Below, piece after piece: positions 1 to 7,587 of a DNA stretch of 15,607 nucleotides. Position numbers and translations under genes: made by a program. The stretch comes from Arachnopeziza araneosa (Eukaryota; Ascomycota; Leotiomycetes; Helotiales; Arachnopezizaceae), in contig QYAI01000273.1 in NCBI GenBank assembly GCA_003988855.1, forward strand, positions 1-15,607, given 5' to 3'. Position 1 is the stretch's first letter, and every line of letters begins with the position of its first letter. Under the pieces are notes generated by a model. The model was not told where the DNA came from, searched no databases, and saw nothing but the letters and a program-made list of their open reading frames with translations.

Positions 1-231
1 TGGTGTTGTATTGTTAATGTTATATTTATTGTTGGGTCGTGATGTTGTGACTAAGCGAAGCCGCCGCTTCGAGCTTGGGTAATAAATTGTATTGGACTTT
101 GGAACAATAAATCATCTCACTACTTTTACATTTCAGAAGTCTCCCGTTAGCTAGAACTCTTATGTACGCATGACCCATTCTTCTATTCAAGATGATACCG
201 CTCACATATTTATCTCTCCTCAGTATCCAGC
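1..231. other. Intergenic, no gene seen
   Basis: No gene is recognisable. A small perfect hairpin (CGAAGC, loop CGCC, GCTTCG) lies at 56-71. The stretch around 110-135 (AATAAATCATCTCACTAC then TTTTACA) resembles the 3' end of a fungal retrotransposon LTR, but the other end is outside the window, so this is only an impression. Confidence 0.3.
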
Positions 232-429
232 ATGTGCGAGCTCCTCATCAATACCAAAAAGTTCCGTGGCTGTCCTAAAGAGTGCTGGATCGTAACAGAG
301 ACTCCCAACCTGTGTCTTGCCGCACAAGCTTCGGGCACGCAGTGCCCTAATCCAAAGAAAATACCTCAGGGTTCAAGCACCAGCCGCGACCAGTGCCCAA
401 ATCATGTAGACGAAGGTTACTCGCGCTGA
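232..429 (+). CDS. Possible small Cys-rich hypothetical protein, 65 aa
   Basis: I do not recognise this protein. The 65-residue frame has six cysteines (about residues 2, 14, 18, 28, 38 and 55) and a Cys-Pro-rich second half with a QCPN motif repeated near residues 37 and 54. That resembles small fungal ORFs that begin MC and carry spaced Cys pairs. There is no signal peptide or membrane segment. The ATG follows a pyrimidine-rich TCTCTCCTCAG tract, so the frame could also be an exon after a splice acceptor, with the real start upstream. It points toward the kinase gene, which is on the opposite strand. Chance occurrence is quite possible at this length; the repeated Cys motif is the only positive sign. 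Confidence 0.3.
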   Translation: MCELLINTKKFRGCPKECWIVTETPNLCLAAQASGTQCPNPKKIPQGSSTSRDQCPNHVDEGYSR

Positions 430-497
430 ACCTTGCCTCCAGAGATGCCTGATATGCACCGACGAATGGGTTTTGGAGGTAGGAATCGGTATGGGTT

Positions 498-604
498 TTC
501 GTGGTGGTTCACGGTGCTTCGTGGTCGTTTGTGTGCGTTCGTGGTGATTCGTGGTGGTGATTCGTGGTAGTGATTCGAGGTGGTTCGAGGTGGTTCGTGG
601 TAGC
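498..604. repeat. TTCGTGGT-type minisatellite
   Basis: A degenerate tandem array of short units (TTCGTGGT, TTCGTGGTGGTGA, TTCGAGGTGG) fills about 105 bp. It ends ten bases from the stop codon of the minus-strand kinase, so it probably lies in that gene's 3' untranslated region. It contains no RIP-like runs. Confidence 0.75.
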
Positions 605-613
605 ATAATCATG

Positions 614-1384
614 CTATGGTATACTTTGTATAAAGTCGTAGATTTCTTGAGCAGAGTCAATCTGGGATGTCCAGCATCGTTTGATATACTCTCCACCGAC
701 TATCCTTGAGACGTCAGGGAACTTGTGATTTCGATAGTTTTCTTCAACTTCATCCTCAGAGAGTTCAGGAAAAGGGAGCTGGCATGTCATAATAAAGTAG
801 ATCGTGGTGCCTAGCGCAAATAGATCATCTTGCACCGTTGGTGGATCTCGCCAGTATCTGTCTGGTACTGAGAATCGTCGTTCACTGCAAGCTGACGGTT
901 TAGAGCCTGCAAGAGATGAGCCCCCAAAGTCTGCAATCTTTAGCCCTAGATCTGCATCAAGCAGGAAGTTCTTAGGATTTATATCGCAGTGAAGGATGTC
1001 TGCGTCATGTAGAAGCTGAACGCCATCAGCTGCCTCTTGGACCCATCGAAGTCGCTGTGTTTCGGCGATCTTGTCGTTGTGGATAAGGAGAAAAGCTTGT
1101 AAGTTGCCATTTCGCATGTATTCCATAGTAAGGACGCAGTCTTGAGGATTCCAACCGACGATTTCGATCAAACGAGGGTGCCGTCCAAGCTTGCTGTATA
1201 TCTTGTTCTCAATCGTAAGGTCTCTGCGACTGTCCTCCTGACCAGGCCATGGCGACTTCATTACGGCGCCATAGGGCAAGATCTCCAAGATCCCGGAAGC
1301 ACCAGTGTCAAGAAGCTTGCCCTTAGCGTAGCGCACACCACCTTGGATTGCTGGGGTGAAAATATTTGGTACTTGTACGCTCAT
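614..1384 (-). CDS. Protein kinase, single-domain Ser/Thr-type
   Basis: Likely a cytoplasmic serine/threonine-type protein kinase that phosphorylates proteins with ATP; the substrate is unknown. Counting from the chosen Met (256 aa), the landmarks in order are: a glycine loop GASGILE (28-34), the ATP-anchoring Lys in AVMKSPWP (43), a C-helix Glu (59), the hinge MEYM (about 87-90), the catalytic loop HCDINPKN with Asp 134 and Asn 139, DFG at 152-154, and the late-lobe Asp in DDLFALG. All catalytic residues are present. HCD replaces the usual HRD, so activation-loop phosphorylation is probably not needed. The frame is open a further 48 codons upstream to 1528. I prefer the Met at 1384 because the extension is not kinase-like and leaves about 27 residues before the glycine loop. 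The length is close to a bare kinase domain, with no targeting or regulatory domain. There are no breaks, unlike the rest of the window. Such stand-alone kinases are common in Pezizomycotina accessory DNA. Confidence 0.87.
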   Translation of the reverse strand: MSVQVPNIFTPAIQGGVRYAKGKLLDTGASGILEILPYGAVMKSPWPGQEDSRRDLTIENKIYSKLGRHPRLIEIVGWNPQDCVLTMEYMRNGNLQAFLLIHNDKIAETQRLRWVQEAADGVQLLHDADILHCDINPKNFLLDADLGLKIADFGGSSLAGSKPSACSERRFSVPDRYWRDPPTVQDDLFALGTTIYFIMTCQLPFPELSEDEVEENYRNHKFPDVSRIVGGEYIKRCWTSQIDSAQEIYDFIQSIP

Positions 1385-2430
1385 CTCGATTGTGGTGATT
1401 GGGACAAGAATGTTGGAAAGAAAAGACGACAGAATTACAGATCGGGCTCGGTCTCGGTAAAATATATATCCGGTCAGCAGCAAGCGCGTTCGATGACCGA
1501 ATGAGGACACGGTTCCCTCTTCCACCAAAGACGCCGTTGCACCACAGCCACAGGCTTAGTAGAATATTACATAAGCATATTTACAGAATTACGATGTCTC
1601 CATTGTTCCGAAAATACTCAGAAAACTGTACTGTGGCAGGGTGTAACTTTCAGCAGGCCAATCTAAAATCGGTTTGTTTTCTTGTCAGAAGTACTGATCC
1701 GCGTGGCGAGTTTGGATGAATCTGCATGCCATAGCAGCCACAAAGCTTGAAAATGACTTCTGGCATAGTATTGGATGTATACAACTCGGGTGACACCCTT
1801 TTATAAATATCAAGAGTGAAAATGCACTGTGGTAGAGGTAATAACGGAGGAAATCTGTTATACTATGAACGTAGGCATCCTGCAAACCAAGCTAGGGAAG
1901 CTCGTTACTATTTTTTTCCCTTAGTGGAAGGTCTCAATGTGTTTAGAATTGGCTGTAGAGCAGAATTAATACAAAAAATATAACTTAAGGGTTGCCTGTG
2001 TATATATAGATTTTATGAAGTTTGAAGGTGAAGTACCCCAATTTTTTCTCGGCACAGTGGGTTTCTCGTTACGCAGGGATAGACGTTACTTTAATTGTCT
2101 ATGTTGCCTAAATGTTGACCAAAACAAAATACGCAAGCACACAGACAGAGCACATGTGAGTTTAGTGTTGATATAAAAGTAGCCGTTACCACCTTGCAAC
2201 GTACGTAAGAAAATGTCTCCTTTAAGCGCTGCTACTGTCCCTCTCTAAAGGTAGAGACACGAAGGTAAATATCGATTAGAGCTAGCAGGGGTTTTATGAT
2301 TCCTGGAATTATAAACCCCATGTCTAACTTAGTCTTGTGAAAAGAACAAGAACTAAGCAGAATCGCACATCGTGAGGACAAGTGGCACGATAAAGGGGCT
2401 TATAGATCTCAGCCTATTTTTAGATCTGAA
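1385..2430. other. Kinase upstream region, no gene seen
   Basis: This should contain the kinase promoter (minus strand, from 1385 upward); AT-rich AAAATATATATCC near 1458 could serve as a TATA-like element. Beyond about 1600 I see no convincing reading frame on either strand. An imperfect hairpin (GGGGTTTTAT ... ATAAACCCC) lies at 2288-2319. ORFs of about 60-70 codons here look like chance. Confidence 0.4.
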
Positions 2431-2594
2431 GGGGTCCAAATCTGGCTCCCACTACTTGGATTCAAGGGGGCCGATTCAGGCCCTCTATTTGCCAATTAAA
2501 GCCTTCCTTCGGCTAAGATTTTAGGAGGATTGAGGGTTCAAATGCGGCTCCCCACTACTTTGGTTTGGAGGGGATCGATTCAGGCCTCTTATTG
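2431..2594. repeat. Direct repeat, two 60-bp copies about 101 bp apart
   Basis: Copy one (2431-2490) and copy two (2532-2594) share the order GG-TCCAAAT-C-GGCTCCC, ACTACTT, GGAGGGG/AAGGGGG, CGATTCAGGCC and CTCTTATT. They differ by substitutions and single-base indels. The 40-base spacer contains CCTTCCTTCGGCTAAG. No coding frame spans both copies. This is probably a decayed tandem duplication or the remnant of a repeat family; I cannot name it. Confidence 0.7.
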
Positions 2595-2763
2595 CGCAAC
2601 CAAAACATGGGCTCAAAATCGGCTTCTATGCCCCTGTTGGCCACCGTACGAAAGTCCTTAGAGACAACTATCAGAACAGAGGGTCTTTGACAAAACACGG
2701 TTTAGAACAACAGACAACTCTCAAATGCCTCAGGCTTAATGCTCGAAGTATATCAAAACTGAC

Positions 2764-3156
2764 TTGGGCAGATCACCTTTTGGTATCATGGATACTACAA
2801 ACGTCAAACGAAATGACGAGGGAAAAAGAAGAAAGAGAAAGAACGAGGGAATAAATAGAAGAAAGGATACTTTGATTAAGAAAGCCTATGAATTAGGGGA
2901 ATTCGATAGTATCGACGTAGCTCTGATCATTTGCAAGCATAGCCGATACACTACATACAGATCTAAGGACTATGTATTGTAGCCGCTATCTATAGCAGAG
3001 ATAGTAAGTAAAGCGATTGCTTGCTTGAAATATACGACTGGTGCTAATACAGATCTAGAAAACTGCCTATCCTCTCCCGAAGAATATGTTACCGGAAGAC
3101 ATCGAGAAGCGCGTGTCCAAACATACAAGAGACAAGAGATTGTTAAAGAAGAATAA
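2764..3156 (+). pseudogene. MADS-box-like (SRF-type) protein, probably broken
   Basis: The 72 codons from the ATG encode a basic N-terminus (KRRKRKN, residues 21-27) and then a MADS-type helix and strand: NRRKDTLIKKAYELGEF (31-47), DVALII (51-56) and RYTTYRS (61-67). In SRF/MADS proteins the matching segment is RRNGLFKKAYEL followed by VALIIF, which binds A/T-rich DNA and dimerises, so this would be a nuclear DNA-binding protein. The frame stops at TAG (2980-2982) but stays protein-like for 57 more codons, with PLSIAEIVSKAI and SSPEEYVTGRHREARVQTYK, to TAA at 3154. The stop sits where a Trp codon (TGG) would fit, a G-to-A change of the RIP type. The usual KRIEN-type N-terminal arm of MADS boxes is not clear. 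It could instead be a short intact gene ending at 2982. The start may also be the Met at 2788. Confidence 0.6.
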
Positions 3157-3467
3157 CAAGAAGGATAACTAGTCAATTTACAAATAGATAGATGATCAGA
3201 AATCGTCTGAAAAGGAAACTCAAACTACAGATGTGGATATTAGTAGATAAAGTCTTGACGCTTTCTTTTCAAGTTTGATTTTACTTGCTGAAGCAGAGAT
3301 AATGCGCCGTCGACTTATAGACGGTAGCACTTGTAGATTATCTGTAATATAGGAACCTATAATTCTGATTGCCTGCTTCTGGAATCCACTATGATCCTGG
3401 AAGCCTTCCTCCCAGGAGTCCTGCTATTCCTGGAAGCATATGAGTTCCTAGAATCATCAAGGAGCCG

Positions 3468-3830
3468 TTTGTGGAGAACGTTGTTTTTGGATGTGGTTAA
3501 AGTGCCGATTGTAAGAAGTTGAATGTAGTTTGTGGAGAAGTGAGGTCGTATCACCTGCAACTGTTTTAATCGAGAATAGGGAGAGAACATCGATTGAATC
3601 GTTGTCGGCTCGGACAAGAGAGTTCTTAGGATGTCCTGGAGAGAAGGGGGAGTCAGCATATGAGTTTCCAAATAGAAAGAGGCAACGAGATATTACAGAC
3701 TAGTTTGTGGAAGGCTGGAAGGGGTCTGCGGGAGGTTGGACGCCGTTTCTGGATAGGGATAAAGTGCCAATTGTAAAGGTTGTCGTTTGTGGAGAAGTTG
3801 AACGCCGTTTCTGGATAGGGTTGAAATGAC
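3468..3830. repeat. Degenerate minisatellite, GTTTGTGGAGAAGTTG units
   Basis: The phrase GTTTGTGGA recurs near 3468, 3528, 3702 and 3785. It is followed in several copies by GTTGAACGCCGTTTCTGG, then ATAGGG, and by AAAGTGCC(A/G)ATTGTAA. The clearest pair is about 3735-3763 and 3797-3826, 62 bp apart and nearly identical. Minus-strand frames across 3357-3897 remain open only because the repeat units lack stops there; their composition is low-complexity and I do not call them genes. Confidence 0.55.
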
Positions 3831-5632
3831 GACCAAGTTTTGAAGTGGACCGTGCAACGAGGTGCAGAATCGGCAGCACAGCCAGAACTAGAGCCAACGC
3901 CTAAATTGAACCACTGAAATAGCTCTTAAATCCGCTTAAATCAGCCAAAATCTGATTAGGTGAAAAGGCCAAAAGTGAACGAAGAAAGATGTCAGAATTA
4001 GAGAAAGATCCACAATCGGAGACAAGTTTTAGGTTAAAAGTAAGTTGAGTTCAATCACGTGACATCTAACTTTCTTCTCACAAACAACTTTCTTTTGACG
4101 AGAACAACTTCATCAAACTACTTAACCAAAACACAAGCAAATCTGGTCCTGAGACTATCCGTAGATAGCGTGGATTAAAAGGTATTATCCTGTACTAGTT
4201 GATAGTAGTAGTAGCAATAGTATAGGTCGAGAGTTAAGATTTAGCGTCAAAACACCTTGGAGCCTGCTCGCTCAAGCCGGAGTCGAAGATCGAAACAACG
4301 TCATGAAGAGTATCCTAGCTAAAGCCAACGGTTAAGAAAGCTAGTATCTCTTAGTGTCTATCTTCTGAATACTAATCAAAGTTGAGAAAGATATAACATC
4401 AAAAAGAATACGACTACTCCGTCCATAAGCCGGCCACTTTACCTTCTCTTCCATGAACGTATCACGTAGGCCTGAGCAGATTCAACGTGTGCTTAGCCTG
4501 TATCCGACTCCGCCCTTTCCCAAATAAGCCCTCTAGCTTTGCAGAGGCACTAAGACGAGTTGTCGATTTGAAAAGGCCCGTCGATCGTTGGATTAGTTTC
4601 GTGTACACAACGCAGATAACGAGGCGGACTGAGCCAATACACATACAAGTCTATATCCTACTTGTACCAGCGTAGCTTAACGGCAGAGACTTGGCTATAT
4701 ACACAACAAGGTCATAAGGGATAGAATATTTAGAGCAATTTGCAGAAGACCAGTCGAATGTCCAGATATCACTATATCCTAGTTCGGAATTGCCCTCCGT
4801 AGTAATCCCCTACTCGAACCCAAATAGCCCCCCCTCTAGAGATACGTGGGTTTGGGCACATGTTGCCACGAAGTGCCTAACATCAGGAGAAACCTAATCT
4901 TTTGTTTAATGATAGCAATGTACAACTGCGATATTGGCTCGAAACCCGGCTATGTTGATTCCTCCAAGTGTAAGAATTATTTTAGATACAAGACGTAACT
5001 AGTGTAAGGATCAAAGGAAAAGAAGCATTCCTCGCATTTGCAAGATTTCAAACAAGATCGCCATAATATCTAAACACGTCGTCCCGTAACAAATATACAG
5101 GGAGTGCGCAAACCAAGCGGTGCGTATATCTTATTTAGATAGTCTCTATTAATCAACTCTAAGGGTGGAAATGGTTGGAGATTCCAGTTATGTAAGTTAA
5201 GTTACATTTTTCGATGTCTCTTCTGCGAAGCGGTTGCACAACCTGAATTGCTTTTGGAGAAACCTTTGTGAGTTTGATTCGCAGTTCAAATTACTATAAG
5301 CCGACTTCACAGATAAAGATCGGCTATCTCTTCTCGTATTGCACCCCCTCCTTTGATCCCCTGACTATTAAAAAAGCGATGCTTCATCGCAATGTCAGCT
5401 CCTCACTGCACAAACTAACTGAGGTGCATATAAGATGCAGGTTATTTGGGCCATGTACAAAGTAGAACGATAGTAAGAACGCTACCCAGTTTTGAATGAG
5501 GTGAGATGACCGGGCGCCTTCAAACGGTTGTTGCGCAATAGCGAGTTAAAAATAGAGCATTCTTGGCGATCTTGATGTGCGCTAATCACACTACTGAGTT
5601 AGGTGTAGAATCGTTGCTTCCGCTAACTTAGC
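3831..5632. other. Long gene-poor stretch, nothing assignable
   Basis: I see no supported gene. A CACGTGAC box (about 4058) with the following pyrimidine-rich CTTTCTTCTCACAAACAAC resembles a fungal promoter, but only a ten-codon ORF follows at about 4301. Around 4430-4680 all plus frames look loosely protein-like, including an open stretch at 4487-4675 with PFPNKPSSFAEALRRVVDL. This may be a decayed gene with frameshifts, of a family I cannot identify. There is no tRNA, rRNA or obvious terminal repeat. Confidence 0.35.
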
Positions 5633-5655
5633 ATTTCCAAACATTGTTTGGAAAT
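5633..5655. repeat. Perfect 11-bp palindrome with 1-nt centre
   Basis: ATTTCCAAACA, a single T, then TGTTTGGAAAT. It lies about 80 bp upstream of the first ATG of the interrupted gene. It could be a dimeric factor site, a hairpin, or chance; nothing else defines its role. Confidence 0.5.
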
Positions 5656-5734
5656 CGACTCCGCAAGCTCGTATCCCGCTTTAACTCACTGTAACATCCA
5701 CGACAGCGCTCGATCTGTTCGGCAATACTTCAAC

Positions 5735-6241
5735 ATGACAGGCTCTAAACGTGTGTTTTTAGGCTGTTAAGTATCGTTAGATAAGCAAGACCGATTGTGC
5801 GAGGTCTCTCTGGACAGATCTGCGATCGAAGAAGTCTCTAGACTATCCGAACAGCAAATCGACAGCATCTTTCAAGCATGTAAGTCTCGTATAAATCCCA
5901 CGATAAACAAATTACTAACTTAGCTCTTGTCCGCTATCTCCGAGTCAAGGTACGCTATGAAGAAGATGCACTCTCTAATTCTATTATCATACTCGATAAC
6001 GTTCTTTTCGTTACTATCACGCCTAATGTCAAAACACTACCTTAGACTTCTGAACGACTTGAGAAACGTCCTCGACTAAGAAGCTACGCGAGAATAGTAG
6101 CACGAAGCTCGAGCAGAGCTAAGAAAGGCTCTTCAAGACAACGACGCCGATCTCGTCATTTTTCGCAGGAGATCGACTTACTCAAACTTTCTGACGACCT
6201 TAACTAAAATGCTATCGCATCTCAAGGCCTCTCTAGTTCAG
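5735..6241 (+). pseudogene. Unrecognised gene, 5' part, cut by the retrotransposon
   Basis: I do not recognise this family. From the ATG at 5735 the frame continues through a TAA at 5768 into a 36-codon stretch (EVSLDRSAIEEVSRLSEQQ), reaches a well-formed 44-nt intron (5880-5923), then continues RYLRVKVRYEEDALSNS and VKTLP up to TAG at 6043. Around 6065-6083 the coding signal moves to the next frame, giving EARAELRKALQDNDADLVIF and a Leu/Lys-rich tail to ASLV at 6238, with three further stops (6077, 6095, 6098). Most stops sit where a Gln or Trp codon would fit, suggesting light C-to-T or G-to-A decay. The frame entering the LTR is the one that resumes at 13650. No membrane segments or catalytic motifs are visible. 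The start is uncertain because it is followed so soon by a stop. Confidence 0.5.
5880..5923 (+). other. Spliceosomal intron, 44 nt
   Basis: The donor GTAAGT, branch site TACTAAC (5913-5919) and acceptor TTAG match fungal consensus at typical spacing. Removing it joins the split codon T|CT and keeps the reading frame open, whereas reading through meets a stop at the acceptor. This is the best evidence that the interrupted sequence was once an expressed nuclear gene. Confidence 0.75.
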
Positions 6242-6510
6242 TGTAACGGCACAAGCACGAACACTGCTGCGAAGGGTATATGGGAGTACCCCGAATGTAG
6301 TCTGAATGTGTTTCTACTTATAGGCTAGCTACGAAGAAAAAGAAAAAGTTAAGAAGAGAAGGAACTCTCTCTAGAAGAGAGCTATGTACAATAAAATAAG
6401 AGTAGGTCTTCTAACTTCTTCTGAGCTAGTTCTATTCTAAGTCTACTCTGAACCTATTCAGAAGTTATTACGTAAGCAGCACGTAGTCAGAACTAATGCG
6501 AGTTCTTACA
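6242..6510 (-). repeat. Left LTR (3' LTR of the minus-strand element), mosaic
   Basis: It begins TGTAACGGC and ends TTACA on the plus strand, so read along the element it runs TGTAAG ... GTTACA. Against the right LTR it is the less mutated copy at 6242-6292 (five differences, each G or C here and A or T there). It is the more mutated copy from 6337 to 6510 (about 22 differences, each A or T here). The switch falls at 6313-6314. Homology stops sharply at both ends. Confidence 0.93.
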
Positions 6511-6522
6511 TCTTCTTTTCTT
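6511..6522 (-). other. Polypurine tract
   Basis: TCTTCTTTTCTT directly inside the left LTR reads AAGAAAAGAAGA on the minus strand, immediately before the 3' LTR. This is the expected place for the primer of plus-strand DNA synthesis and independently fixes the element's orientation. Confidence 0.7.
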
Positions 6523-6899
6523 GAAACGAAAGCTTGCTTCTAAGCTAATTAGCTCTAGAGTGTGTTTTTATTTACTTTAATTTTCTGCCTCAAGCTGCTA
6601 TTTTTTTTTTTTAAGCAAACAAAACCTTATCTTACGAGCTTTTCTTTCTAGATTAAACAACAACGTTGACTACTGCGAAGCTATTCGTAGTATTCTCTGC
6701 TCTTATTTAGTCTATAAAAAATTTAGCTTTAGATCTTGTTCTGATTCTTCTAGAATTCTTTCTTTTAAAATTCGTGTTTATTTCTAGTAAGCTATAAGCT
6801 TATTCGAAGTAGTTTCAGCTTGCTGACGAAACTTAGAACATGCTTCTTCTTGTCTTTGCTAGTGCTCTAAGTGCTGCTTACTGTCGCTTTTGCGTTTAG

Positions 6900-7560
6900 T
6901 GTCTACGTTAATTAAAAAAGAACAGTACGCACGCTTGTTCTTTTGACAATTCGAAGTTAAAGAAGTGTTTGTATTGCACTAGTTAGAATGCTGTTTGTGT
7001 TCTAGTAATTCTCTAAATCGCATTCGAGTTAATTTATAGTTAACTAATTTAGTAGATTCTCTAGTTTTGCGATAAAGAATACACGAGCTTAAGACAAGCG
7101 ACTAGTGCAGAAAAGATTATAGCAGCTGCTGCTGCTATAGATAATATTATTCTAGTTGCTGCTTTCGAGGCACTTAAAACTGTTTTAGAGCTGCAGTTCG
7201 CTTTGCTAAAGAAAACTCGAGCTTTGCGCAGCTTAGTTAACGTAAGTTAATAAGTCTGAATTAGTTTTGCTGCTAATTATATTAAAGTGTTAGCGATAAA
7301 GTTAGCAGTGTAAGCGCGTTAGTTCGAACTATTTGTAATCGAGTTTAGGTTGTTTCTAATTTAGTCGCTAAAAGCAGTTTAAGTAGTGTTGCTGCTGCTA
7401 AGAGCTTTGCTCGTAGTAAAAAAAGTAAGAAAGTAGTAGCGAAGAAGAATAAAGTTAAAGCTTCGTATAAGCCTGAAAGTAGTAATAAAGCTAAAAGAAA
7501 AGTTGCTGCTAGTACATAAACTTAGTTAGATAAGTTTCAGAGAAGTTTCGAAGAAGTTTC
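6900..7560 (+). pseudogene. Possible opposing ORF remnant in the 3' region of the element
   Basis: Between the end of pol and the 3' LTR, the plus strand rather than the coding minus strand looks protein-like. A Cys-containing piece (LECCLCSSNSLNRIRVNL) is near 6970-7030. A run from 7071 to 7247 is stop-free and reads QATSAEKIIAAAAAIDNII and later FEALKTVLELQFALLKKTRA. In another frame a Lys/Ala-rich piece (VAAAKSFARSKKSKK, VAKKNKVKASYKPESS) spans about 7388-7520. Stops are mostly TAA or TAG where Gln would fit. It would be convergent with pol, overlapping its end near 7590. The frame changes between pieces are unexplained, and the low-complexity Ala/Lys composition could mislead. Function unknown. 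Confidence 0.35.
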
Positions 7561-7587
7561 TAAGTTTAAGTAGCGTTTATTTACTAC

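Noticed and set aside
373..696. 107-codon minus-strand frame
   Set aside because: Its middle is the translated minisatellite at 498-604, and its start overlaps the kinase end in another frame.
1142..1504. Plus-strand frame opposite the kinase
   Set aside because: It is the antisense shadow of a well-supported kinase frame and has no domain-like content.
1385..1528. N-terminal extension of the kinase to Met 1528
   Set aside because: The added 48 residues have no kinase features, and the Met at 1384 gives a normal distance to the glycine loop. Without transcripts the extension cannot be excluded.
3357..3897. Two minus-strand frames of 104 and 65 codons
   Set aside because: They translate the degenerate minisatellite; the residues repeat with the DNA units and show no independent protein character.
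4462..4675. Overlapping 60-codon frames on both strands
   Set aside because: Only one can be real, neither shows a known motif, and the length is within chance. I left it as a possible decayed gene in the gene-poor stretch.
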